64,000 nt of DNA from Actinoalloteichus_B caeruleus (GCF_000718005.1 NZ_JODV01000022.1), one strand, 5' to 3'. Shown: positions 27,737-38,349, counted from the stretch's first letter. Notes: a model not told the origin generated them from the sequence alone. Translations and numbers: made by a program.

Positions 27737-30700
27737 GCCCGCTCCCTCTCCACGAGCCTGGCCAGGTCCTCCAGGGTGTTGGACACGTACAGCTCCCGCA
27801 GCGGGACGGACACGTTCCACCGAGAACGCAGCGTCGTCATCAGCCGCATCATGTGCGCCGAGTGCAGGCCGAGGTCGGCGAACTCCTCCCGCCGTCCCAC
27901 CGCCGGCAGCGACACCAGACCGGAGAGGACCTCCGCCAGCTCCCGTTCCAGGTCGGTGCGCGGGGCCTCGCCGCGGTCCCCACCGGCGGTGGTCTCCAGC
28001 TCGGGCAGCGCGCGCACGTCGATCTTGCCGCCCACCGTGGTGGGCAACGCGTCCAACCAACCGAACGCGGTGGGCACCATGTGCGCCGGCAACCGTCGGG
28101 CCGCGAAGTCCCGCACCTCGGACTCCGGTGCGCGGTCGCCGTCGCCCGGCACGCCGTAGCACAGGATCCGCTCCCCGCCCGCGTCCGCGCGGGCGACGGC
28201 GACCGAGGAGGCCACCGACGGGTGCGAGCGGAGCACCGCCTCGATCTCGCCCAGTTCGACCCGGTAGCCCCGGATCTTGACCTGCGAGTCGTCCCGGCCC
28301 AGGTACTCCAGGGTGCCGTCCGGCAGCGCCCTGGCCTGGTCCCCGGTCCGGTACATCCGCTCAGCGGGGGCCACCGGCTCGACGCCGAACCGGCGGGCGG
28401 TCAACTCCTCCCGCGCGTGGTAGCCGGCGGCGACGGCCGGACCGGCCAGGCACAGCTCACCCCGCGACCCGGGCGGTACCGGGCGGCCCCGGTCGTCCAG
28501 CAGGTACGCCCGCTGGTTGGGCAGGGCGCGACCGATGGGCAGCGGCGCGTCGGTGCTGACGTTCTCCGAGGTCAGGCGGTGGCAGGTCGACACGACCGCC
28601 GCTTCCGTCACCCCGTAGAGGTTGTGCAGCTGGGGCGCGTCGTCGCCGTGCCGGGCCAACCACGGCCGCACCGTCGCCGCGTGCAACCGGTCGCCGCCGA
28701 TGAAGATGTGCCGGAGCGCCAGCGCGGGCTCGCCGTCCGCCGGCGTCGCCGCCTCGTCCGCGGCGGCGAAGTGCTCGAACAGGATGGGCGTCTGGCTGCA
28801 CACCGTGACCGCCTCCGACCGGAGGAGGGCGTGGAACTCGTCGGGGGAGCGGACCGTCCAGGACGGGACGACGACCAGCCGGCCGCCGTTGCCCAACGCC
28901 CCCCAGATCTCCCACACCGAGTAGTCGAAGGAGAAGGAGTGGCTGAACGTCCACGTGTCGCCCGCGCCGAACCCGAACAGCTCCCGCCCGGCGGCGAGCA
29001 GGCTCTGCGCGTTGCGGTGGGTCACCACGACGGCCTTCGGGAGACCGGTGGAGCCCGAGGTGTACAGCACGTAGGCGGGCGCGTCGGCACCCACCTCGGG
29101 CAGCGGTCGGCCGGTGGGGGACGAGGGCAGCTCCTCGGCCACCGTGAGCACCGGCCCGGTGAAGCCCTCGGTCCGCTCGGCGAGGTCCGGCCCCCGGACC
29201 AGCGCGGTGATGCCGGCGTCGTCGATCATCGACAGCAGCCGCTCCGCCGGGTACTCGGGATCGAGGGGGACGTAGGCCGCTCCTGCCTTGAACACGCCGA
29301 TCATCGCGGCGACCAGGGCGTCGGAGCGTTCCAGGCACAGACCCACCCGGTCCCCGGGCGCCACCCCGCGTTCGACGAGTTCCTCGGCGATGGCGTCGCT
29401 GTGCGCGGCCAGCTGACCGTAGGTGAGGCGGCGGTCCCCGAAGACCACGGCCTCGGCGTCGGGGTTGGCGGCGGCCAGGTCGGAGAACGTGGCGTGCAGG
29501 GGCCGTTCGTCCAGCGGGGCGGGCGTGTCCCCGGTCGCACCGGGCAGCGGCCCGACGGCCTCGGCCGGCAGCAGTTCGCCCACCGTCAGCTCGGGGGACT
29601 CCACGAGCCGGGTGAGGACGGTGCGCAGGTGGTCGCAGAACCGGTGCGCCGCCTCGGGCGAGAACCGGCTCCGGTCGTAGATCACCCGCAGCGGCATGCC
29701 CTCACCCGGCATGATCACCATCGTGATCGGGTAGTGCGGCCGCCCGTCGTAGCGCATCTCGGTGAGCTTCATCCCGGTCTCGGCGAGCGCGAAGTCGGGC
29801 ATGGGCATGTTCTCGTAGGACACGCTGCTCTCCAGCAGCGGCACGTCCAACGGCAGGTTCAGCACCCGCTGCACCTCGAACAGGGGGCTGCTGGTGTTCT
29901 CCCGCACCGCCGTGATGTGGATCTGGAAGTCCCGCAGCCAGGACAGCGCGGCCCGGGTCGGTTCGAGTCGTTCCCGCACCGGCATCGTGGAGATCAACGG
30001 CCCGAGGATGTTCTCACTGCCCCGCAGCTCCGCCGGCCGGTGCGCCATGGTGAAACCGCAGGCCACGTCGGTGGTGCCGTAGTGGTGCGACAACACCACC
30101 AGCCAGGCCCCCTGGACGAGGGTGTTCAGCGTCAGCTGGTTCGTCCTGCCGAGGTCGCGGAGCCCGGCCTCCAGCTCGGCCATGCTCAGTTCCACGAACC
30201 CGTGGCTGGGTTCCCCGGGAGCCGGGGGAGTGCCGCCCATCCGCAGCTGCTCCGGCGGGGTGAACCCCGCCAGCTCCGAACGCCAGAACGGCAGGCTGCC
30301 CTCCGGGTCCCGCTGGCTCCACCAGGCCACGTAGTCGCGGTAGGGCCGCATCGGCCGGCGCTCCGGCTCGTACCCCAGGCACTGGGCCCGGTAGCAGTCG
30401 ATGAAGTCGCTGACCGCCAACCCGAACGACCAGCCGTCCATCAGCAGGTGCGACAGCCGCCAGGCGAAGATCCACGTCTCGGGTTCGCTGTGGATGACGC
30501 TGAGCCGCATGACCGGGGCCTGGGTCACGTCGAAACCCTCGACGCGTTCCCGGTCCAGCCACTCGGTGATCTTCTCCTTCTGCTCGGCGACCGGGATGTG
30601 CCGCCAGTCCAGGACCTCCAGTGGCAGCTCGGCGTGCTGGTGCACCACCTGGAGCGGCAGGCCCTCCGGCCGCCAGTGGAAGGAGGTCCGCAGGATCGGG

Positions 30701-30885
30701 TGGCGGTCGACGACCATCTGCCACGCCCGTTGGAACTCCTCGGGGTGCAGCGTTCCGTCGAAGGTCAGCAGCAGCTGCTCGATGTAGACGCCGGCGTCTC
30801 CGTTGGCGAGCTGTTCGAACAGCAGGCCCTGCTGGATCGGGGTGAGTTCGTAGACATCCTCGATGCCCTTTTTCAACTGGCTCAT
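27733..30885 (-). CDS. NRPS module C-A-PCP (leucine-extension module)
   Basis: 1050 residues. Condensation domain about 10-445 with SHLLMDG at 145-151 (first His of HHxxxDG replaced by Ser, catalytic His146 kept); adenylation domain about 460-960 with YTSGSTGLPK at 608-617 and Lys954; carrier protein with LGLHS, Ser1009. The specificity residues read by eye D-Y-W-S-F-G-L-V-V, not a textbook leucine code. In caerulomycin and collismycin pathways the equivalent module adds a leucine that is later removed by the amidohydrolase. Starts 9 bases after the hybrid synthase and overlaps the next gene; no terminal release domain. Confidence 0.93.
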   Translation of the reverse strand: MSQLKKGIEDVYELTPIQQGLLFEQLANGDAGVYIEQLLLTFDGTLHPEEFQRAWQMVVDRHPILRTSFHWRPEGLPLQVVHQHAELPLEVLDWRHIPVAEQKEKITEWLDRERVEGFDVTQAPVMRLSVIHSEPETWIFAWRLSHLLMDGWSFGLAVSDFIDCYRAQCLGYEPERRPMRPYRDYVAWWSQRDPEGSLPFWRSELAGFTPPEQLRMGGTPPAPGEPSHGFVELSMAELEAGLRDLGRTNQLTLNTLVQGAWLVVLSHHYGTTDVACGFTMAHRPAELRGSENILGPLISTMPVRERLEPTRAALSWLRDFQIHITAVRENTSSPLFEVQRVLNLPLDVPLLESSVSYENMPMPDFALAETGMKLTEMRYDGRPHYPITMVIMPGEGMPLRVIYDRSRFSPEAAHRFCDHLRTVLTRLVESPELTVGELLPAEAVGPLPGATGDTPAPLDERPLHATFSDLAAANPDAEAVVFGDRRLTYGQLAAHSDAIAEELVERGVAPGDRVGLCLERSDALVAAMIGVFKAGAAYVPLDPEYPAERLLSMIDDAGITALVRGPDLAERTEGFTGPVLTVAEELPSSPTGRPLPEVGADAPAYVLYTSGSTGLPKAVVVTHRNAQSLLAAGRELFGFGAGDTWTFSHSFSFDYSVWEIWGALGNGGRLVVVPSWTVRSPDEFHALLRSEAVTVCSQTPILFEHFAAADEAATPADGEPALALRHIFIGGDRLHAATVRPWLARHGDDAPQLHNLYGVTEAAVVSTCHRLTSENVSTDAPLPIGRALPNQRAYLLDDRGRPVPPGSRGELCLAGPAVAAGYHAREELTARRFGVEPVAPAERMYRTGDQARALPDGTLEYLGRDDSQVKIRGYRVELGEIEAVLRSHPSVASSVAVARADAGGERILCYGVPGDGDRAPESEVRDFAARRLPAHMVPTAFGWLDALPTTVGGKIDVRALPELETTAGGDRGEAPRTDLERELAEVLSGLVSLPAVGRREEFADLGLHSAHMMRLMTTLRSRWNVSVPLRELYVSNTLEDLARLVERERA

Positions 30886-30894
30886 GGACCGGCC

Positions 30895-33800
30895 TTACTT
30901 CTCAAGGGTGGACAGCAGGGCGCTGAGCTCGTCGGGGTCGACACCGGCCAGGGGGAAGTCCGACGGCTCGTAGCTACCGGAACCCGCCTGCCGGCAGTGC
31001 TCGGTGATGGTCTCGACCGCCTCGGTGAACGCCTCGGCGAGCGCGGTGGCCTCGGCCGCGTCGGTGGTGTGCCGCCACCGCAGCACCAGCTCCCCTCCGA
31101 CGACCGCGGCGCCGACCTCGGCGAGCACTTCGGGAGTGGTCGCGGTGGACACGGGTGAGGACAACCCGGCCGGGGACAGTGGCCCGGCGGTGGGACGCCA
31201 GTCACCGGACCGCACGTCCCGCAGGTGCACGCGCGGGTGGGCCGGCGCCGGCCGGACCACGTCCCGGTAGGCCCGCTTCACCCCGGTCAGGGTGTCGGCG
31301 ACGGCCTCGGCCGCCACGTCCAGCGTGGTCACCTCGGTGAACCGGCCCAGCGCCTCGTCGGTCGTCGCGGTCCGCAGCGACCGTTCCACCGTCACCGCCG
31401 GTTCCCGCCCAGGCCAGGCCCGAGCGGCCACGGTCAGCGCCGCGGCGACCGCCTCACCCAGCTCCAGGTGGTAGGCGCCGAACGTGGCCTCGGCGAACGC
31501 GGTGGTCACGTCCGCGTCCAGCACGGTGCGCAGTTCCCCGGTGAAGGCCACCGTCTCCACCGAGGGGGGCGGTGCCGCGCCCTCCTGGGTGGCGACCCAG
31601 CCCAGGACGCTCTCCGGCATCCCGGTCCAGTCGATGGAACCCCGCTCGGCCAGTTGCTGGTAGGCCCGGCCGAACTCGGCCAACAGCAGCCGCCACGACG
31701 TGTCGTCCAGGGCGGCACCGGCCGCCAACCACAGCAGCCGCACGTCGTCGGCGCCGGCGCGGACCACGGCCAACTTCACCGGTTCCCGTTCCGCCAGGCC
31801 CACCTCCTCCGACATCTCCGCGACGATCTCGGCGAGCGCGTCGTCCCGGGCGTCCTCGGCCAGACCGCTGAGGTCGATCTCGGAGAACAGGCCGTCCCCC
31901 GGGGATCCGCCGTCGTACTGCCCTGGCGTCCCGTCGTCCCGGGTCCCCGACCGCAGTCGCAGCGCGGGGTGCCGGTCGGCGATCTCCCGCAGCGCGCGTT
32001 CGGCCAACGCCGGGTCGAGGTCGGAGGCGGCCGCCTCGACCGTGATCCAGTCCACGGCCCCCTCGGCGACCAGGGCCGCCTGGTGCGGGGTGAACGGCGC
32101 GACCGTCCCGTCCGCCTCCTGCTCGGAGGTGGCGGTGACCCTGCGGGCCAGGTCGAGGAAGGTGTCGCTCTCGAAGAGGTCCTGCGGGCCGACCTGGAGT
32201 CCCTCCGCGGCGGCACGGCTGACGAACTGGATACCCATGATCGAGTCGCCGCCGAGGGAGAAGAAGTTGTCCTCGGCGCCCGCCGCCTCCACCGACAGGC
32301 TCTCCGCGGCCAGGGCGAGCAGCCGCTCCAGGGTGTCGGCGAGCCGTTCGTCGACGATCCCGTCGCCGCCGCCGGCGTGCCCGACGCGGTCCGGCGCGGG
32401 AAGCGCCGCCCGGTCGACCTTGCCGTTGGCGCTGAGCGGGAGTTCGTCGAGGACCACGATGTCGGCCGGCACCAGGTAGTTGGGGACCGTCCCCGCCAGG
32501 TGTTCCCGAACCGACTCGATGAGGTCCTCCGCGGGTTCGGCCGGCACCACGTAGGCCACCAGCCGCTGCTGCGTGCGGGAGCCCAGTGCCGCCGCCACCG
32601 CGTTGGCGACCTTCGGGTGCCGTTCGATCGCGTGTTCCACCTCGCCGAGCTCCACCCGGAACCCGCCGATCTTGACCTGGAAGTCCTCCCGGCCCAGGAA
32701 CTCGATCACCCCGCCCGGCAGGTACCGGCCCAGGTCACCGGTGCGGTAGAGCCGTTCACCGGTGGTGGGGTGGGTGACGAACGACTCGGCGGTGCGCTGC
32801 TCGTCGTTCCAGTAGCAGGACGCCAGGCCCACGCCGCCGATGTGCAGGTGCCCGGCCGTCCACACCGGAGCCGGTTCCATCCGGTCGTTGAGCACGTGGA
32901 AGGACTGGTTGCGCAGCGGGTAGCCGTAGGGGATCGAGGTCCACTCCCGAGGAACCTCCTCGACGGGGAAGTGGATCGACCAGATCGCCGCCTCCGTGGC
33001 ACCACCGAGGCTGACCACCCGCAGGTCCCGTGCCTGGGCGCGGGCCCGGTCCGGCAGGCTCACCGGGATCCAGTCGCCGCTGAGCATCGCCAGTCGCAGC
33101 GCGACCCCGGTGTCCTCCTCCCGCCCGTTCTCCAGGTAGGTCACCAGCATCTCGAACAGCGCTGGCACCGAGTTCCACACCGTCACGTGGTGTTCGCGGA
33201 GCAGGTCCACCCACCGCGCCGGGTCCCGCCGCGCCTCCGGTTCCGGCAGCACCAGGGCCGCCCCCGCGCCGAGGATCCCGAAGACGTCGAAGACGGACAG
33301 GTCGAAGCTCAGCGAGGACAGGCCCAACACCGCGTCGGTCTCGGTCAGCCCGACCCGTTCCTGGACGTCCACCAGCGTGTTCAACGCCGCGGTGTGGGTG
33401 ACGGCCACCCCCTTCGGCGTGCCCGTCGATCCCGAGGTGTAGATGACGTAGGCGATGTCGCCCGGGTCTCCGAGGCACCGCCAGTCGGCGGCCTCGGCGG
33501 GCGGGGCGGTGGACCCGTCGGGGACCACCAGCGTCGGGACGCCCTCGGGCCACTCGGTGCCGCCCGCGCCGTCCACCAGCAGGCACTGGACGCCCGCGTG
33601 TTCGACGAGCCAGCGCCGCCGCGACTCCGGGAGCTCCGGGTCGACCGGCACGTAGGTGCACCCGGCGGCGGAGGCACCGACCGCGGCGACGACCTGCCGC
33701 CACCCCTTGCTCAGGCCGACGCCCACCACGCTGCCCCTGCCGTGGCCCGCCTCGACGAGCCGTCCGGCGAGGTCCCCGGCGCGGGCGGCGAGCTCGGCGT

Positions 33801-36800
33801 GGGTGAGCACCCGGTCGCCGGCCACCACCGCGGGCCGCCCGGCGGTCACCGGGTCGCGGCCGGCGGCCAACACCCGGTCGGCGAGCAGCCCCTCGGGCAC
33901 GGGCCCGGAGGTGTCGTTGGCCCGGACCCTGGCCCGCAGCTGCTCCTCGGGCAGCGCGACCAGCGGCGGCCGGTCCCACCCCTCCCGGGTCGCGAGGCTC
34001 ACCAGCAGTTCCTGGTAGGCCTCGAACATCTCGGCCATCATCCCGTCGGGGAACAGCTCGTCGACGGCGTGCCAGGCCAGCTCCAGGCGACCACCCAACT
34101 CCAACACGAAGTGGTCGATGGTGACCTGCGGGGTCTGGGAGATGAACCCGGCCTGCTCGCCCAGCCAGTCCAACGGGGAGGGCACCGACGCCGGGTCGGT
34201 CTCGGTGGACAGCGCGCTGGTGAACACGATCGGCATCAGCCCACCGGTGGTGTCCCGCCGCAGCCGGTTCAGCTCCCGCAGGATGCGCACCCCGCTGACG
34301 TAGCGGTGTTCGAAGTCCTCCCAGCTGCGCCGCTGCACCTGCGTCACCAGTTCGGCGAAGGTGTCCAGCTCGCGGACGTCCACCTCCAGCAGCTCGAAGG
34401 AGGCGAACTCCCCGACCGTGGTGTCGACGTCCGGGTGGAACGGCAGCCGGTTGACCGCGGTGAAGTTCAACGTGAAGTGCTGGCTCTTGCTCCACCGGCC
34501 CACCGCGGCCGCGTAGGCGGCCAACAGCACGCTGGAGGGGGTGACGCCGTGCTCGCCGGCGCGTTCCTTGATGCCCGCCCACACCCGGGGGTCCAGGCTG
34601 CCGTGCCGGCGCACGAACTCCGGCGTGACCAGCTCGCCGGGCGCGACCACGGTGGGCAGCTCCGGCGCGGGCGGCAACTGCGCCACCCGTTCCCGCCAGT
34701 ACTCCAGGGACCGCTCGTACAGCGGCGAGTCGTGCAGGGCCTCCTCCGCCAACACGTAGTCCCGGAAGGACAGCTCCGGGGGCTCCGAGGGCAGCTCCGG
34801 GTTCTCGTGGAACTCCCGCCACGACGGCAGGATCTGGTAGAAGAAGCTGGCCACGTCGGCGCACAACAGGTCGAAGCTGATGTGGGTGCGCAGCCGCCCG
34901 TCACCCAGCCTCGACACCCGCACCTCCCACAACGGCCAGGTGTCGGCGGGCCGGACCTCGGTGGACATCCGGTCGGACACCTCGGCCAGCAGCGCGCGCG
35001 CCTCCTCCGGGTCCACGCCCCGCAGGTCCAGTTCCTCGAACTCGTAGTCGGGAACGTTGTCGAGGATGCGCTGCCGGCCGTCGGCCAACACGACGATGCG
35101 CAGCATCTCGTGGCGGCGAACCACCTGCTGCCAGGCCCGTTGCAACCGCGCCGCGTCGAGGGTGTCGCTGTCGAACTCCAGGTACAGGTGCGGCGCCACC
35201 CCGCCCATGTCGAAGCTGCCGAGCCGGCCGATCCACTGCGCCTGCTGCATCTCGTTCAGCGGGAACGGCTGGTGCCGGCGCTCGGGGTCGGGCACCAGCA
35301 CCGGGAGCTTCAGCGCCGGCGCGTCGCTGTCCTCCTGCTCGGCCAGCAGCTCGGCGAGCCCGGCCACGCTCGGCCGGGACAGCAGCTGGCTCGGGGCCAC
35401 CGAGTGGCCCAGCCGCGACCCCAGCCGGTTGAGGATCTGCGTGGCCAACAGCGAGTGCCCGCCGAGTTCGAAGAAGTTGTCGTGCACGCCGATCGGGGAG
35501 AAACCGAAGAACTCCTCCCACAGCTCCACCAGGGTCCGCTCGGCGTCGTCCCGGGGTGCCACGTAGGTGGTGAGCAGGTGCGCCGGCCGACCACCGGCGG
35601 TGGCCTCGCCCTCGGCGTCCTCACCCCCGGTGGGGGTGTCGATGACCAGCTCCCCGCTCGCGCCCCCGCCCCGCGGTTCCACCCAGTAGCGCTGCCGCTG
35701 GAACGGGTACCCGGGCAGCGCGACCCGCGCCCGCCCAGGCTCCGACCGCGTCCAGTCCACCTCGACCCCGGCGAGCCACAGCCCGGCCAGCGCCGACAGC
35801 AACACCTCCACGTCCGGCCCGTCCTGGTCGGCGCGGCGCATCCCGCTGACGACGGACACCGTCGCCGCCGAGTCGACGGCCTGCCGGGCCAGGGTGCCCA
35901 GCGTGTTGCCCGGTCCGACCTCGACGAGGACGCACTGCCCGAGGTCGGCCACCGCCTCCCGCACCGCCTGGCCGAAACGCACCGGCTCCCGCATGTGCGT
36001 GCCCCAGTAGCCGTGGTCGGTGGCGCCCTCGGCCTCCAGCCACCCACCGGTCACCGTGGACCGGATCGGCAGCTCCGGCGCCCGCAGCGACACCTCCCGC
36101 ACCTGGTCGGTGAAGGTCGGCACCACCGGGTCGACCATCGCCGAGTGGAAGGCGTGCGAGGTCCGCAGCAGCCGGGTGCTGACCTCCCGGCCCTCCAGGG
36201 ACTCCCGGAACTCCGCGACCGCCTCGCTGGGCCCGGACACCACGCACAGCGCCGGTCCGTTGACGGCGGCGACCGACAGCTCGGCCGGCAGCAGCTCCCG
36301 CAGCTCCTCCTCGGGCAGCCCGACGGAGAGCATGTCCCCACCGGGCAGGTCCTGCATCAACCGTCCACGCGAGGCGACCAGCCGCAGCGCGTCGCCGAGG
36401 TCCATCACCCCGGCCAGGCAGGCCGCGACGAACTCGCCGAGGCTGTGCCCCACCATCGCGTCCGGCGTGACACCCCAGCTCAGCAACTGCCGGGCCAGGG
36501 CGTACTCGGTGACGAACAACGCCGGCTGGGCCAGGCCCGTCTGCTCCACGGCCGTGGCCGCCGCCTCGTCACCCTCCTCCGCCTCATAGAGCGCGGTGCG
36601 CACGTCGAGGTCCAACAACGGCAGCAGGATCTCGGCGCACTCGTCCACGGCGGCCCGGAACACCGGCTCCGCCTCGTACAGGCCACGACCCATCCCCGGG
36701 TGCTGGGTCCCCTGCCCGGGGAAGAGGAAGACCACCTTGGGCGCGGCCGGGCGGGCCACCGCGCTGGCCACCCGCGACGGGTCCGACCCGCGCAGCAGGT

Positions 36801-38349
36801 CCACGGCGGTGCCCACCTCGTCGGCCACCAGCGCCCGCCGGAACCGCAGGGAGCCCCGACCCAGGCGGGTCGTGGAGGCCACGTCGGCGAGCCGGGCCGC
36901 GTCGGCGGTGTCCCGCTCGGCGTCGAGGTGGTCGGCGAGGTCGGCGGTGGCCTGGTCCAGGGCCTGCGGCGACTTCGCGGACAGCAGCACGACCTGCGGG
37001 CGCCGCACCGGCTCCGGTGAGGGACGGCGCGCCGGCGCCTCCTCCAGGATGGCGTGCGCGTTGGTGCCGCCGATGCCGAAGGAACTGACCCCGATCCGAC
37101 GGGGGTGCGTGCCGTTGCGCCACTCGCTCAGCTCGGTGTTCACGAAGAACGGGGTCTGCCCGAAGTCGATCCGGGGGTTGGGGCTGCGGAAGTGCGGGTC
37201 CCCGACCAGTTCCCGGTGCCGCAGCTGGAGCACCGCCTTGATCAGGCTCGCGACACCCGCCGCCGACTCCAGGTGGCCGATGTTCGCCTTCACCGACCCC
37301 AACGCGCAGAACCCGGTCTTGGTGGTGTGCTCGCCGAACGCCCGGCTCAACGCGCTGATCTCGATGGGGTCGCCCACCTGGGTGCCGGTGCCGTGCGCCT
37401 CCATCGCGGTGATCGTGTGCGCCTCCACCTGGCTGGCGGCCAGGGCACTGGCGATCAACCGCTGCTGCCCGGCCACCGACGGCGCCGTGTAGCCGACCTT
37501 GTCGTTGCCGTCGTTGTTGACCGCCGTCGCCCGGATCACGGCCAGCACGTCGTCACCGTCGGCGAGCGCGTCCTCCAACCGGCGCAGCACCACCGCGCCG
37601 ACACCGTTGCCGAACACGGTGCCCCTGGCGTCGGCGTCGAAGGGACGGCAGTGCCCGTCGGGCGAGTAGATCAACCCCTCCTCGTAGAGGTAGCCGACCT
37701 TGTGCGGCACCCGGACGCAGACACCACCGGCCACCGCGGTACCGCAGTCCCCGCTCACCAGGGCCCGCACCGCCTGGTGCACCGCCACCAGCGAGCTGGA
37801 ACAGGCGGTCTGCACCGACACGGCCGGCCCGTTCAGCCCGAGCAGGTACGCCGTCCGGCTGGCCAGGTAGTCCTTGTCGTTGTGGATCTGGAGCTCGAAG
37901 ACCGTCGGGCTCATCACGATCCTGCTGCCACCCAGCAGGTTCGACATCAGGTACGCCGACATGCCCGCCCCGCCGAACACCCCGACGTCGCTGTCGGTCC
38001 CGGGGCCACGGCCGGCGTTCTCCAACGCGTGCCACACCGTCTCCAGGAACAACCGCTGCTGGGGGTCGAGCAGCGCCGCCTCCCGCGCGTTGACGTTGAA
38101 GAACGACGCGTCGAACAGGTCCACCCCGTCCAACACCGAGGCGGCCCGGACGTACTCGGGGCGGGAGAACACCTCGCGGGGCACGCCCTCGGCCAACAGC
38201 TCCTCGTCGCTGAGCGGGGCGACCGACTCCACACCCCCGCGCAGGTTGCGCCAGAAGGCGTCGAGGTCCGGCGCTCCGGGGAACCGGCCCGCCATGCCGA
38301 CGACGGCGACGCTCCCCGCGGACGACTCGACGGTGTCATGACCGGTCAC
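30895..38349 (-). CDS. Hybrid PKS-NRPS: KS-AT-ACP-Cy-A-PCP-C*
   Basis: 2484 residues. KS about 12-435 with Cys183, His319, His359; AT about 540-850 with Ser636 in GHSLGE and HAFHS at 732-736, the malonyl-CoA signature; ACP Ser966 in LGGHS; cyclisation domain about 1025-1450 with D1160-x4-D1165-x2-S1168; adenylation domain about 1480-1980 with YTSGSTGTPKG at 1637; PCP Ser2036 in LGGDS. The A-domain code reads D-L-F-N-L-S-L-I-W, matching cysteine with one conservative change. The last 400 residues are a condensation-like domain whose HHxxxDG is AGAALDD (2210-2216), so inactive for normal condensation. Matches the caerulomycin/collismycin synthase that joins picolinate, malonate and cysteine. 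Its ATG overlaps the stop of the oxidase gene. Confidence 0.95.
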   Translation of the reverse strand: MTGHDTVESSAGSVAVVGMAGRFPGAPDLDAFWRNLRGGVESVAPLSDEELLAEGVPREVFSRPEYVRAASVLDGVDLFDASFFNVNAREAALLDPQQRLFLETVWHALENAGRGPGTDSDVGVFGGAGMSAYLMSNLLGGSRIVMSPTVFELQIHNDKDYLASRTAYLLGLNGPAVSVQTACSSSLVAVHQAVRALVSGDCGTAVAGGVCVRVPHKVGYLYEEGLIYSPDGHCRPFDADARGTVFGNGVGAVVLRRLEDALADGDDVLAVIRATAVNNDGNDKVGYTAPSVAGQQRLIASALAASQVEAHTITAMEAHGTGTQVGDPIEISALSRAFGEHTTKTGFCALGSVKANIGHLESAAGVASLIKAVLQLRHRELVGDPHFRSPNPRIDFGQTPFFVNTELSEWRNGTHPRRIGVSSFGIGGTNAHAILEEAPARRPSPEPVRRPQVVLLSAKSPQALDQATADLADHLDAERDTADAARLADVASTTRLGRGSLRFRRALVADEVGTAVDLLRGSDPSRVASAVARPAAPKVVFLFPGQGTQHPGMGRGLYEAEPVFRAAVDECAEILLPLLDLDVRTALYEAEEGDEAAATAVEQTGLAQPALFVTEYALARQLLSWGVTPDAMVGHSLGEFVAACLAGVMDLGDALRLVASRGRLMQDLPGGDMLSVGLPEEELRELLPAELSVAAVNGPALCVVSGPSEAVAEFRESLEGREVSTRLLRTSHAFHSAMVDPVVPTFTDQVREVSLRAPELPIRSTVTGGWLEAEGATDHGYWGTHMREPVRFGQAVREAVADLGQCVLVEVGPGNTLGTLARQAVDSAATVSVVSGMRRADQDGPDVEVLLSALAGLWLAGVEVDWTRSEPGRARVALPGYPFQRQRYWVEPRGGGASGELVIDTPTGGEDAEGEATAGGRPAHLLTTYVAPRDDAERTLVELWEEFFGFSPIGVHDNFFELGGHSLLATQILNRLGSRLGHSVAPSQLLSRPSVAGLAELLAEQEDSDAPALKLPVLVPDPERRHQPFPLNEMQQAQWIGRLGSFDMGGVAPHLYLEFDSDTLDAARLQRAWQQVVRRHEMLRIVVLADGRQRILDNVPDYEFEELDLRGVDPEEARALLAEVSDRMSTEVRPADTWPLWEVRVSRLGDGRLRTHISFDLLCADVASFFYQILPSWREFHENPELPSEPPELSFRDYVLAEEALHDSPLYERSLEYWRERVAQLPPAPELPTVVAPGELVTPEFVRRHGSLDPRVWAGIKERAGEHGVTPSSVLLAAYAAAVGRWSKSQHFTLNFTAVNRLPFHPDVDTTVGEFASFELLEVDVRELDTFAELVTQVQRRSWEDFEHRYVSGVRILRELNRLRRDTTGGLMPIVFTSALSTETDPASVPSPLDWLGEQAGFISQTPQVTIDHFVLELGGRLELAWHAVDELFPDGMMAEMFEAYQELLVSLATREGWDRPPLVALPEEQLRARVRANDTSGPVPEGLLADRVLAAGRDPVTAGRPAVVAGDRVLTHAELAARAGDLAGRLVEAGHGRGSVVGVGLSKGWRQVVAAVGASAAGCTYVPVDPELPESRRRWLVEHAGVQCLLVDGAGGTEWPEGVPTLVVPDGSTAPPAEAADWRCLGDPGDIAYVIYTSGSTGTPKGVAVTHTAALNTLVDVQERVGLTETDAVLGLSSLSFDLSVFDVFGILGAGAALVLPEPEARRDPARWVDLLREHHVTVWNSVPALFEMLVTYLENGREEDTGVALRLAMLSGDWIPVSLPDRARAQARDLRVVSLGGATEAAIWSIHFPVEEVPREWTSIPYGYPLRNQSFHVLNDRMEPAPVWTAGHLHIGGVGLASCYWNDEQRTAESFVTHPTTGERLYRTGDLGRYLPGGVIEFLGREDFQVKIGGFRVELGEVEHAIERHPKVANAVAAALGSRTQQRLVAYVVPAEPAEDLIESVREHLAGTVPNYLVPADIVVLDELPLSANGKVDRAALPAPDRVGHAGGGDGIVDERLADTLERLLALAAESLSVEAAGAEDNFFSLGGDSIMGIQFVSRAAAEGLQVGPQDLFESDTFLDLARRVTATSEQEADGTVAPFTPHQAALVAEGAVDWITVEAAASDLDPALAERALREIADRHPALRLRSGTRDDGTPGQYDGGSPGDGLFSEIDLSGLAEDARDDALAEIVAEMSEEVGLAEREPVKLAVVRAGADDVRLLWLAAGAALDDTSWRLLLAEFGRAYQQLAERGSIDWTGMPESVLGWVATQEGAAPPPSVETVAFTGELRTVLDADVTTAFAEATFGAYHLELGEAVAAALTVAARAWPGREPAVTVERSLRTATTDEALGRFTEVTTLDVAAEAVADTLTGVKRAYRDVVRPAPAHPRVHLRDVRSGDWRPTAGPLSPAGLSSPVSTATTPEVLAEVGAAVVGGELVLRWRHTTDAAEATALAEAFTEAVETITEHCRQAGSGSYEPSDFPLAGVDPDELSALLSTLEK

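Noticed and set aside
29940..29965. GGTTCGAGTCG resembling a tRNA T-loop
   Set aside because: Lies inside the NRPS gene and has no cloverleaf around it.
27727..31158. Open frame of 1143 codons on the plus strand
   Set aside because: Antisense shadow of the C-A-PCP gene, with no recognisable motifs and no ribosome site.
31225..37020. Open frame of 1931 codons on the plus strand
   Set aside because: Antisense to the hybrid PKS-NRPS; His/Arg/Gly/Pro-rich translation with no domains. High third-position GC keeps opposite frames open.
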